Of a DNA stretch of 8,399 nucleotides, positions 1 through 6,466 are shown in pieces. Under the pieces are notes generated by a model. That model saw only the letters and a list, made by a program, of their open reading frames with translations. It had not been told where the DNA came from and made no database searches. Source of the stretch: Methanosarcinales archaeon (GTDB lineage Archaea; Halobacteriota; Methanosarcinia; Methanosarcinales; Methanogasteraceae). Every line of letters starts with the position of its first letter. The first letter of the stretch is position 1. A program made the position numbers and the translations under genes. The stretch covers positions 1-8,399 of the forward strand of contig DAOVGO010000118.1 in the NCBI GenBank assembly GCA_030672345.1, given 5' to 3'.

Positions 1-670
1 TAGCCACGTGTTCCCCGGGCGGGGTGTACTTATCGATATCGATGTAGAAGGTCGCAGTTCCGCTACCCAGTGACTCTATCGTTCCGATGTTGGATACATC
101 CGAGTAACTTTCTGATGGCTCAAATCCATCCGGAAGGATCAACTTCGCCTTCACTGCCTCTGCCTGCCCCTCCCCGATATTCTGTATGTCAACGGTCAGT
201 TGCGCATCATCGGCATCCGATATCAATCGTTTCGGGATGCTGTCGATATTTGCGACCACAAAATCAACCCTCTTCGATTCGACCTCTATGTTCAGATCCC
301 TCTCGCTCCAGTCCGCGTCTACCGCTTCTCTGTACTCCACCTTCAGAGTATTGGTCCCCTCAAGAGCGTTTTCGTCTACTTTTAACTTGAAATCAACGAT
401 TGCAATATCGTTTGCCGGTATATGCCCTATATCGTCCTCTGTCTTCCAGCCAGATTCCACTGAAAAGGGGTATTCCGGAACTATCCTGACCTTCACATCC
501 CTTGCAGTACCGCCACCGGTATTGTCCACTTTTAGCCATACAGTCAAATATTTCCCTGACTCCGCGGGAACCGGGTCAGTCTTTAAGATTCTGACAGATA
601 GTGCAGACGCAGAACTTACCATCATCAGTATGCAGAATAGTATCAACGCTATCTTAAGCCAGTTCTTCAT
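1..670 (-). CDS. Secreted CARDB/COG1361-like surface protein, C-terminus beyond window
   Basis: The frame is open from ATG at 670 to the left edge, giving 223 codons with no stop, so the C-terminus is missing. Residues 1-23 form a signal peptide: Lys near the N-terminus, a hydrophobic core at about 7-18, and an ASA site with probable cleavage after Ala23. The rest looks like repeated beta-sandwich modules of the CARDB/NEW3 type found in COG1361 'S-layer domain' proteins. One module spans about 25-130 and a second starts at about 135; each contains a V.N.G.G.A..V pattern (VDNTGGGTARDV near 48-59, VDIQNIGEGQAEAV near 160-173). An excellent ribosome site (GGAAGGTGG) lies just upstream. The start is only 19 bp after the RND exporter stop, so the two are probably one operon. 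Inference: an extracytoplasmic partner of the exporter, perhaps anchored by a C-terminal segment not seen here. Confidence 0.88.
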   Translation of the reverse strand, partial: MKNWLKIALILFCILMMVSSASALSVRILKTDPVPAESGKYLTVWLKVDNTGGGTARDVKVRIVPEYPFSVESGWKTEDDIGHIPANDIAIVDFKLKVDENALEGTNTLKVEYREAVDADWSERDLNIEVESKRVDFVVANIDSIPKRLISDADDAQLTVDIQNIGEGQAEAVKAKLILPDGFEPSESYSDVSNIGTIESLGSGTATFYIDIDKYTPPGEHVA

Positions 671-689
671 AATTTACCACCTTCCTTTA

Positions 690-3002
690 TTACAAACATG
701 TGATCGTTGAACCTTTGCCTCTTATAAACATATCCTTGAACTTCTCCTCCAGAACCACAATTGCAGGAACCATCCACATCGCGGCAATGAAACTGAAACC
801 CACGCCGAGTGCAAGGGTTGCTCCGAGTCTGTTAACCACCAGAAGAGCGGCAGTGAGAGTCAACACCATAAAACAGACTATCGTGGTGGTAGTAGATGCA
901 AAGAGCGCATCTCCGACACTTGGGACTGCAATGCATACCGCGTCCTCGATCGGATTTCCTGCTTTCAACTCCTGTTTGATCCTGTGGTACAGATGGATGC
1001 TGAAATCGATCCCGACGCCCATGACCATCGAGACTATTGCGATTGAGATTTCTGTGAACGGTAGATCTATGAGTCCCATCGTTGAGATTGTCCAGATCAG
1101 CGCAAAGAATATCGGAAGCAGCGTGAGCATGCCAGCAACCGGGGAACGGTAGATGAATGATGCTACAAGGAATACCAGTATGAAACCCAGTATAGTGGTC
1201 CACTCTCCGTCTGCGTCCATTCGTTTCTCCATTTCCACACCTTTGGGTGCTTCTCCCACAAGAACAACATCCACGCCATCAGGGAATCTGACAGATTCGA
1301 TCTCTCTTCCGAACTCCAGAACATCATCCTCCTCGAATGATGCCCCTTTGGCATCGAACGTCAGGTAAGAGTAATCCGAATTGAACCGGGACATCAACTG
1401 TGGATGTTCCTCGAGTATCTTCTTGCTAATCTCCAGTGTCTGGGGAAGATGACCATCGTTCAGCTTCTTGATATCCATGGTAACAGAGTCCACCTTATCA
1501 ACATACTCAAGAGTACCTATCAGGGATGCAAGTACGTGAACCGATTCTAAAACTCGTGGATCGCTGAGATCAGAGACGCAATCATTGTGGTTAAGTCTGA
1601 CAAGGAACGTGATGGATTCCAGTGAGTCCCCGTAATCAGTACCCGCTCTGCCCATCACTTCCAGCACCTCAGACTCTTCAGGTATCCAGTTTTCACTTGA
1701 ATAGTCTGTTCGTACCTGCGATATTCCCGGAATTAGCAAAAACGTAACGATTAATACAATGATAATCACCAATACAGGTGCTTTTGCCTGAAATCGCGCC
1801 AGTGCATATAAGCATTTCTCTACGATGCTTTCTTTATAAACACCGGTGTCCTTTGTTATCTTAAAGATCAGATGATCAAAAGTTGAATATAAATACTTTC
1901 TCTCTATTGCAAGCAGTGGAGGCAGAACAACCATTGTTGCTATAAATGCATAAAAAATTCCAATTGTTAGCAAAAACCCCATATCTTTAAGCACCGGCGA
2001 ACTCCCCCCCATCATTGCACCAAAACCAGCCATCGTGGTTGCAACGGACGCAACTAATGCAGCCCCGATCGAGACCACCGAATCCTGCAGTGCAAAATCC
2101 TCCCCCCTCTTCACCAGTTCAAAGAACCGATGTGTCACATGTATCCCGTAATCAATCCCCATACCAACAAGCATCGCGCCAAGTCCAACAGTTATAGTAG
2201 ACAACTTAATCCCGAGATAGCCCATGGTCCCACTTATCCAGATTACACCCAGAAACACCGGAATAAGGGATAAAAAGGCGGTGATCGGATGCTTAAGTAA
2301 ATACCATAAAATTATGAAGACAAAGATCATGCTGACCGCAATCGTGTTTATCAGGTCACCTGCCAAGAGCGTCATTATGTAGTTCATGACAGACGGCATC
2401 CCTGTAATACTCGCTTTTATCCCGATCGGTTTTGGAGAATCCTCGATATTCTTCTTTATCTCACGCTCCAGTTCATCCTGCACATCCACATTACCGTTGA
2501 TATCCACGGGAATTGATATCAGGGTGGATGAGTACTCTGAATTAACAAGACCTCTGACCTGCGCATTATTTTTTATAATTGCACTGATCTGTTCGCGACT
2601 CTCAGGAATCTTACCGTTATTCGCCGATTTAAGCGCGTACGACAAGCTATAAACAGCCTTCACATTCTTTTCACTGGCGATCGAATCACTCAGGATATTT
2701 ACATACTCTGCAACCCTCGGGTCCCGGATGTCGTTTACTGCGTATGGATCATCGGATGACGGATCAAGCTCCACCAGAACGAGCATGGTAGCTGTCGATC
2801 CAAACTCCGTTGAGATGACATCCTGCATCCTGATAACTTCCAGATCATCCGGCATCATGCCGTCAAACGAAGGATCCAGCTTCATCTGCACAGACCCGAA
2901 AGCCATAACAGCGGTGAATATTAATATAATTAGCAGGATCAGTACCGGATACCTCTCCTGAACCGCTGCTAATTTCCGTAAGGTGTCTTCGATGAGTGGC
3001 AT
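690..3002 (-). CDS. RND-superfamily exporter (HAE3/MMPL-like)
   Basis: This is a complete two-fold repeated RND transporter of 770 aa from the chosen ATG, normal for archaeal HAE3 proteins. Each half has one helix (about 18-38 and 408-426), a large extracytoplasmic loop (about 39-213 and 427-600), then five helices. The fourth helix of each half carries the hallmark Asp of the family's proton relay: GIDYGIH at about 282-288 and GIDFSIH at about 664-670. Family knowledge says such proteins use the proton gradient to export hydrophobic or amphiphilic compounds or lipids; the substrate here is unknown. The frame also allows an ATG at 3047, adding 15 residues rich in His, Arg and Lys. I prefer 3002 because the protein then begins a short distance before the first helix, as in relatives, though neither start has a clear ribosome site. 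It is followed 19 bp later by the CARDB-like gene. Confidence 0.95.
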   Translation of the reverse strand: MPLIEDTLRKLAAVQERYPVLILLIILIFTAVMAFGSVQMKLDPSFDGMMPDDLEVIRMQDVISTEFGSTATMLVLVELDPSSDDPYAVNDIRDPRVAEYVNILSDSIASEKNVKAVYSLSYALKSANNGKIPESREQISAIIKNNAQVRGLVNSEYSSTLISIPVDINGNVDVQDELEREIKKNIEDSPKPIGIKASITGMPSVMNYIMTLLAGDLINTIAVSMIFVFIILWYLLKHPITAFLSLIPVFLGVIWISGTMGYLGIKLSTITVGLGAMLVGMGIDYGIHVTHRFFELVKRGEDFALQDSVVSIGAALVASVATTMAGFGAMMGGSSPVLKDMGFLLTIGIFYAFIATMVVLPPLLAIERKYLYSTFDHLIFKITKDTGVYKESIVEKCLYALARFQAKAPVLVIIIVLIVTFLLIPGISQVRTDYSSENWIPEESEVLEVMGRAGTDYGDSLESITFLVRLNHNDCVSDLSDPRVLESVHVLASLIGTLEYVDKVDSVTMDIKKLNDGHLPQTLEISKKILEEHPQLMSRFNSDYSYLTFDAKGASFEEDDVLEFGREIESVRFPDGVDVVLVGEAPKGVEMEKRMDADGEWTTILGFILVFLVASFIYRSPVAGMLTLLPIFFALIWTISTMGLIDLPFTEISIAIVSMVMGVGIDFSIHLYHRIKQELKAGNPIEDAVCIAVPSVGDALFASTTTTIVCFMVLTLTAALLVVNRLGATLALGVGFSFIAAMWMVPAIVVLEEKFKDMFIRGKGSTITCL

Positions 3003-3060
3003 GTGTCTATGGGGTTTATGATGTATTCTGTATACTTGTAGTTTCATCCTCGTCTGATAC

Positions 3061-3077
3061 TGACCACCCGTTGGTCA
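3061..3077 (-). other. Short intergenic hairpin
   Basis: TGACCA and TGGTCA form a 6-bp perfect stem around a 5-base loop, just after the stop of the 109-aa gene and 58 bp before the exporter start. It has no T-tract, so it is not a classical terminator. It could slow transcription, protect an mRNA end, or be chance. Confidence 0.3.
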
Positions 3078-3079
3078 AA

Positions 3080-3409
3080 TCACGGCACCCGCGTGAAGGG
3101 GACAAAACGGATTCCCTCTTTCCAGTGTTGACCCTCTGCATAGATTATCAGTACACTGGGGAATTCATCCCCTTCCCTGACAGGCTCAACTACAACAAGC
3201 CCTTCTCTCCGGTCTCCTTCCGGAACATGCTGATTTATGAAGATACGTTCTGCCGCATGAGGGGTTAACGTTCGAGTATCCTGCCAGCACACACTGCCAT
3301 CACGGTCGTAGACGATGATCCTGTAATCAGCTCGCTGGTCCTGGAGATTCAGCACCTCAACATAACTGGCCCAATTCGAGGCGTCCCAGTATGAAGCGTA
3401 TTTTACCAT
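3080..3409 (-). CDS. Small predicted beta-rich soluble protein, function unknown
   Basis: A 109-aa protein with no signal peptide or membrane segment, so probably cytoplasmic. The start is decided by the ribosome site AAGGAGG, whose GGAGG lies 8 nt before ATG 3409; a GTG at 3418 overlaps that site and is unlikely. Alternating hydrophobic residues (YVEVLNL, YRIIVYDRDG, LVVVEPV, VLIIYAEG) and frequent turns suggest an all-beta sandwich. Trp/Tyr residues cluster at the N-terminus (YASYWDASNW), and the C-terminus reads WKEGIRFVPF. The layout (N..., ..I.VYD.DG..., basic residue before a hydrophobic strand, a proline-containing loop) weakly recalls the soluble sensory-rhodopsin-transducer fold (PF07100), but I would not assign it. 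It lies 77 bp upstream of the exporter on the same strand and may belong to that transcription unit. It could be a ligand-sensing or accessory protein, which is inference only. Confidence 0.8.
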   Translation of the reverse strand: MVKYASYWDASNWASYVEVLNLQDQRADYRIIVYDRDGSVCWQDTRTLTPHAAERIFINQHVPEGDRREGLVVVEPVREGDEFPSVLIIYAEGQHWKEGIRFVPFTRVP

Positions 3410-3430
3410 CTTTTTCACCTCCTTTTCTTC

Positions 3431-3457
3431 TTAAACAGTGGTTTTTTTGCTTAGCAT
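3431..3457 (-). CDS. Possible 8-codon leader mini-ORF
   Basis: ATG at 3457 opens a reading frame MLSKKTTV followed by TAA. It is preceded by AGGAG with 6-nt spacing, a good ribosome site. It ends 21 bp before the start of the 109-aa gene, which has its own strong site. A ribosome site on such a short frame suggests a translated leader peptide, but short frames with a purine-rich run upstream also arise by chance in AT-rich leaders. Confidence 0.3.
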   Translation of the reverse strand: MLSKKTTV

Positions 3458-3466
3458 ATACATCTC

Positions 3467-3516
3467 CTATATTCAAATCACTAAACCCCGCACTTAAGTA
3501 CAGAGCCTGAATATAG
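3467..3516. promoter_or_regulatory. 9-bp inverted repeat in upstream region of minus-strand cluster
   Basis: CTATATTCA at 3467-3475 and TGAATATAG at 3508-3516 are perfect inverted copies separated by 32 bp. They lie 58-107 bp upstream of the 109-aa gene start. Each arm contains an AT-rich TATA-like core, so one arm (3508-3516 is upstream for minus-strand transcription) could serve as TATA box, and the pair could be a regulator site or an RNA stem. Confidence 0.4.
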
Positions 3517-3539
3517 CGATTTCATGCCGCTCATTTTAC

Positions 3540-3563
3540 CATGTGCTTCGGCAAATTCACATG
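3540..3563. repeat. Weak inverted repeat
   Basis: CATGTG (3540-3545) and CACATG (3558-3563) flank a 12-base loop; outer bases ACC/GGT extend it with a bulge. No T-tract follows and no gene end is near. The remaining bases around it (about 3517-3640) show nothing else that I can support. Confidence 0.2.
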
Positions 3564-3718
3564 TGGTTAGGTCAACAGTGGTACCGTAAGCCTGCCATGA
3601 GGATCAACCATCTCATGCGTTGTTAGCAGCATCGCCATGATACTTAAAACTAACCGATCTCCACGCTTCCTGCCGCAATCAGCAACACCAATAAAACCAC
3701 AAACACCATTCCAGCCCA

Positions 3719-3917
3719 CTACAGAAGCAGAATCGCACTGCCGGCTACCGTCAGCAGCACATTGGCAAACGCATAAGCGCCTGTGTAACCTGAGCGTTGG
3801 CTTCTGGCTTCCTCCTCAACGACACCCGGGTGCCGCACCGCTTGCAATCGAGCCAGTGATTGCACCCATGAGCAGTGCCGAGCCTATCTTCAGGACGCGG
3901 CTTGGGTCTGTCGAGAA
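3719..3917 (-). pseudogene. Decayed C-terminal fragment of AspT/YidE-YbjL-like membrane transporter
   Basis: Reading the minus strand from 3917 gives a segment containing VLKIGSALLMGAITGSIASG. A shift of one base near 3823-3831 leads into VVEEEARSQRSGYTGAYAFA followed by NVLLTVAGSAILLL and a stop at 3719. This matches the usual end of AspT/YidE-YbjL family exchangers as I remember them: a helix ending in a G(A)..G..TS region, a short acidic-basic stretch, then GYT..YA..NVLLT..G as the last helix. Those proteins normally exceed 380 aa; only about 65 codons are recognisable and no reading frame continues upstream. Just after the stop, ATG 3709 opens a 19-residue hydrophobic frame (to 3650), perhaps more debris. 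Family assignment is from memory and is moderately secure; the decay is directly visible as the frameshift and missing N-terminus. Confidence 0.55.
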
Positions 3918-4007
3918 GGGACCCTTGGTCCGGTGACGTGAAGAACATCATCCGGGCAGCATGCACGATTCTGTCGTTTGACTATCCGGTCATAAGGCTC
4001 GCGGTTG

Positions 4008-4035
4008 CAGAGTGGAAAACGAAAAACCCACTCTG
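4008..4035. repeat. Hairpin, 8-bp perfect stem
   Basis: CAGAGTGG (4008-4015) and CCACTCTG (4028-4035) pair around an A-rich 12-base loop. A second hairpin begins one base later. The surrounding 3918-4150 stretch has no gene I can support. The pair could be the transcript end of a lost gene or a remnant of a mobile-element end. Confidence 0.4.
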
Positions 4036-4036
4036 G

Positions 4037-4055
4037 TTTTGCCGCACCGGCAAAA
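4037..4055. terminator. Hairpin with T/A flanks, possible bidirectional terminator
   Basis: TTTTGCC (4037-4043) and GGCAAAA (4049-4055) form a 7-bp stem with a 5-base loop. The T-run on one strand and the A-run on the other would let it act like an intrinsic terminator in either direction. No intact gene reads into it now, so it may be a leftover from the decayed transporter locus. Confidence 0.3.
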
Positions 4056-4215
4056 ATCGGAACATGCCCAGAGCAAGCTTCCCCCTGGTAAAATCGGTGT
4101 AATGGCTTTGCGCTACCACTCGCTTTACTCACAGACCCGTGTCAGAATAAGGCTTTTACATCCACCCTGAAGAGAACCGAAGAACTGATAAGGAACCAGC
4201 AAGGAACAAGCGAAC

Positions 4216-4965
4216 ATGACCGTCCCTCTGAGCCACCCGCGATACCAGTCTCTGCAGATACGGGAGCGTCTGGTTGCAGGCGTCAGAGCAGGCATCACCT
4301 CGCAGGAGGGTTTGATCGCACACGGACGCGGCGAGGCGTTTGACTACTTGATTGGCGAGCGCACCACTGACTCTGCGTTTCATGCAAGCAGGGCAGCCGT
4401 CGCCATGCTGCTTGCTGCAGAGCGCCCTGTGCTCTCTGTAAATGGCAATGTTGCGGCGCTGGTGCCAGGCGAGATCATTGAGTTGAGCCGGACCATCGGT
4501 GCGCAGATCGAGATAAACCTCTTTTACAGGACAGATGCGCGGGTGCGGACGATCGCAGGTCATCTGCGTGCGCACGGCGCATCCGCATCAGAGATACTTG
4601 GCGAGCACCCTGATGCATCGCTCCCGATCGATCATGCAAGATCGCTGGTCTGCAAAGGTGGCATCCATGCCGCGGACGTGGTGCTGGTGCCGCTTGAGGA
4701 TGGGGATCGGTGTCAGGCGCTCGCCAGCATGGGAAAGTCGGTGATCACGATCGACCTGAACCCACTGTCAAGAACCGCGGAGACCGCGACCATCACCATA
4801 GTTGATAACGTGGTTCGTGCGATCCCGAACATGATCAGACTCGCCCGGCAGATGGATGGGCTGCCAGAGGATCGGTTAAGTGACATTGTTCTGCGGCACG
4901 ACAACAGAGAGGCACTGCAGGACGCAATCGAGGAGATTGTCTCGCAATGGAATGGGCAAGGGTGA
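4216..4965 (+). CDS. 4-phosphopantoate--beta-alanine ligase (archaeal phosphopantothenate synthetase)
   Basis: A 249-aa cytoplasmic enzyme of the archaeal COG1701/DUF137 family. It joins 4-phosphopantoate and beta-alanine with ATP to give 4'-phosphopantothenate (EC 6.3.2.36), the archaeal route to coenzyme A that replaces bacterial PanC and pantothenate kinase. Conserved blocks are intact and in order: HPRY at 7-10, HGRGEAFDYLIGE at 36-48, SVNGN at 74-78, LEDGDR at 160-165, IDLNPLSRTA at 179-188 and IVDNVVRAIP at 195-204. Length is close to the usual 250-260. The ATG at 4216 fits the family, which begins only a few residues before the HPRY block; the upstream sequence offers only weak AAGGAAC-type ribosome sites. 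It stands alone here, without the pantoate kinase gene that makes its substrate. I am confident about the function. Confidence 0.96.
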   Translation: MTVPLSHPRYQSLQIRERLVAGVRAGITSQEGLIAHGRGEAFDYLIGERTTDSAFHASRAAVAMLLAAERPVLSVNGNVAALVPGEIIELSRTIGAQIEINLFYRTDARVRTIAGHLRAHGASASEILGEHPDASLPIDHARSLVCKGGIHAADVVLVPLEDGDRCQALASMGKSVITIDLNPLSRTAETATITIVDNVVRAIPNMIRLARQMDGLPEDRLSDIVLRHDNREALQDAIEEIVSQWNGQG

Positions 4966-5048
4966 ATAGGGTCGGCTGACTGCTTGGATTTCTGTGATGG
5001 GGGTTTTTGGGTTCTGATTTGGTGGATGGGGTCCTTTCACACAGAACA
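4966..5048. other. Intergenic stretch with T-run, possible weak terminator
   Basis: This is the gap after the CoA gene and before the next promoter. It is G/T-rich, with a run GGGGGTTTTTGGG (about 5000-5012). Archaeal RNA polymerase can terminate at T-runs, so 5004-5008 may end the CoA-gene transcript. No gene or stable hairpin is evident. Confidence 0.3.
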
Positions 5049-5056
5049 TTTATATA
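5049..5056 (+). promoter_or_regulatory. Archaeal TATA box
   Basis: TTTATATA is a near-ideal archaeal TATA box, preceded by CAGAACA which could serve as a purine-rich BRE. Transcription would be expected to begin about 25 bp downstream, near 5077-5082, giving the substrate-binding protein gene a leader of about 125 nt. Confidence 0.65.
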
Positions 5057-5061
5057 ACATC

Positions 5062-5073
5062 AATCAATTGATT
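5062..5073. promoter_or_regulatory. Perfect 12-bp palindrome between TATA box and predicted start, candidate operator
   Basis: AATCAATTGATT is its own reverse complement. It lies 5 bp downstream of the TATA box and just before the predicted transcription start, a position where archaeal repressors commonly block polymerase or TFB. The dyad itself is seen in the sequence; the operator role is inference. An Lrp-type or other HTH regulator responding to amino acids would fit a solute-receptor gene. Confidence 0.45.
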
Positions 5074-5083
5074 CTGGTTAGTA

Positions 5084-5110
5084 ATGCCGCAGGCGCGCGG
5101 GTACGCATAA
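5084..5110 (+). CDS. Possible 8-codon mini-ORF at start of leader
   Basis: ATG opens MPQARGYA followed by TAA, only a few bases after the predicted transcription start. If expressed it would be effectively leaderless, since no ribosome site precedes it. It overlaps the 5' arm of the leader stem (5092-5097), so translating it would disturb that stem. Real translation is unproven and the frame is short enough to be chance. Confidence 0.2.
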   Translation: MPQARGYA

Positions 5111-5172
5111 ACCGGCTCGTCTGACGCCGGCTTTGCTGACACGCGCCCTTCTGGCTACCGGATACGGGCGCC
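5092..5172 (+). promoter_or_regulatory. Structured GC-rich 5' leader of the substrate-binding protein gene
   Basis: GGCGCG (5092-5097) pairs with CGCGCC (5142-5147), enclosing a second stem CCGGC (5112-5116) with GCCGG (5126-5130). A second partner for the first arm, GCGCC at 5168-5172, lies just before the ribosome site (5191-5197), so two exclusive folds can be drawn. This resembles a riboswitch-like or attenuator arrangement, but I recognise no known riboswitch class. The pairing is seen; regulation is inference. Confidence 0.4.
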
Positions 5173-5190
5173 AAACATATACGAAATAAA

Positions 5191-5197
5191 GAGGAGG
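5191..5197 (+). promoter_or_regulatory. Ribosome binding site setting a TTG start
   Basis: GAGGAGG lies 7 nt before TTG at 5205. No ATG or GTG is suitably placed, and the lipoprotein signal begins immediately after this TTG, so it decides the start. Confidence 0.8.
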
Positions 5198-5204
5198 CAA
5201 TAAT

Positions 5205-6466
5205 TTGAAGGGAATAAAGTACCTGACAACCTTCGCGGTCGCTGTTCTCGTTCTGGCATCCGGCTGTGTGACTCCACCGGACCAGGAAGGAGCGGAAGAC
5301 GCCGAGCAGGCGGCTGCGGCTAAGATCGGCACGCTGCTGCCGCTCACAGGAGACCTTGCCGCTTATGGCGGACCGATGGAGGATGGAGCACGGCTTGCGA
5401 TAAAGCAGGTGAACGAGAATGGAGGCGTTCTCGGTAACGATGTCACGCTCGTCACAATGGACTCAGGGACATCCACGACCATCGCAAACGATGCGATGAA
5501 CCATCTGTGGCGACCATCGAGAAGGTTCCGGCAGTGATCGGTGCTGCGGGAAGCAGTGTGAGCATGGCTATCATCAACATAGCGATCAGCAACAAGATCG
5601 TCCAGATATCCCCATCCAACACCGGACCTGACTTCACGACGTACCCTGACGACGGATTCTACTGGAGAACCGTCCCATCGGACGCGTTGCAGGGCAAAGC
5701 GATGGCAAAACTTGCGAATGAGAGTGGATATGTCACTGCGAGCACGATCGTCATCAACAACGATTACGGGGTAGGATTCGAGAAGGTCTTCAAGGAAGAG
5801 TTCGAAAAATTTGGCGGAACGGTCGTCGACCGTGTCAAATACGAATCGACCGCAGCAACGTTCGATTCAGAGGTTGACAAGGTATCTGCGAACGATCCGG
5901 ACGTTATCGTCCTCGTTGGTTACCCTGACACCGGAAGCATAATCCTCAAAGCTGCTTATGAGAAAGGAGTCATGGACACGAGCAACTGGCTGCTTTCAGA
6001 GGGTATGCGCACCGATGAACTGGCTGAGAAGGTCGGGAAGGACACTCTCGGCAAATACATCGTGGCTGGCTTCACAGGGACGACACCAGACCCGCGGGCT
6101 GCAGGTCCTGCGTATGATGTCTTTGCAACGGCTTATAAGGCAGAATACGGGAGAGAACCTGCCACGTTCTGCTCTAACACCTACGATGCGGCTGCGATAA
6201 TCGTACTCGCAATCGAGAAAGCGGGAAGTGCCGATGGAACCGCGATCCGGGACGCGATACCAGATGTGGCAAACCCACCCGGCGAGGAGGTCTCTGACAT
6301 CGGAACAGCGCTTGCACTGATCAGGAATGGAACAGAGATCAACTATCAGGGCGCATCAGGAGAGATCACCTTCGATAGTGTCGGTGATGTCTTCGGAGAG
6401 TACTGCACATGGCAGGTAATAGATGATGGAAACGTCACGCTGGGCGAGTCGATAACAGTCGAGTAA
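5205..6466 (+). CDS. ABC transporter substrate-binding lipoprotein, branched-chain amino acid type, interrupted by a frameshift
   Basis: Joined across one missing base, the gene encodes about 420 aa, typical of LivJ-like Peripla_BP_6 proteins. Residues 1-20 form a lipoprotein signal ending in the lipobox LASGC, with Cys21 as lipid anchor, then an acidic, Ala-rich linker. The mature domain starts IGTLLPLTGDLAAYGGPMED, the classical opening of the family, and includes the ligand-site block AAGSSVS (about 114-120). The frame 5205-5537 ends prematurely, while 5507-6466 continues the family sequence exactly (IEKVPAVIGAAG). The protein would sit on the outer face of the membrane and deliver an amino acid or related solute. 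No permease or ATPase genes lie within the window, so it is either an orphan receptor or serves a transporter elsewhere. TTG start with strong ribosome site. The rest of the frame is well preserved, so the lesion is recent or a sequencing error. Confidence 0.9.
5505..5510 (+). other. Single-base frameshift within the substrate-binding protein gene
   Basis: Frame one reads N-H-L (codon 101) then leaves the family sequence and stops at 5537. Adding one G here (CTG GTG GCG in place of CTG TGG CG) restores the expected continuation ...HLVATIEKVPAVIG. No slippery heptamer is present. Confidence 0.85.

Noticed and set aside
186..710. 174-codon plus-strand open frame
   Set aside because: It is antisense to the signal-peptide-bearing CARDB-like gene, whose minus-strand frame is open across 1-670 with a good ribosome site; the plus frame has low-complexity Ser/Thr composition and no family features.
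3637..3936. 99-codon plus-strand open frame and overlapping minus-strand frames at 3751-3966 and 3890-4132
   Set aside because: Compositions are random-like (Pro/Arg/Cys-rich) and they overlap the minus-strand transporter relic, which is in another frame and shows real family motifs.
4156..4575. 139-codon minus-strand open frame
   Set aside because: It is the antisense shadow of the highly conserved phosphopantothenate synthetase gene.
5078..5347. 89-codon minus-strand frame over the receptor promoter
   Set aside because: It is antisense to the leader and lipoprotein signal; Arg-rich C-terminal half and no ribosome site.
5505..5537. Programmed ribosomal frameshift joining the two halves of the receptor gene
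   Set aside because: No slippery heptamer or downstream pseudoknot is evident and the family is not known for recoding; mutation or sequencing error is simpler.
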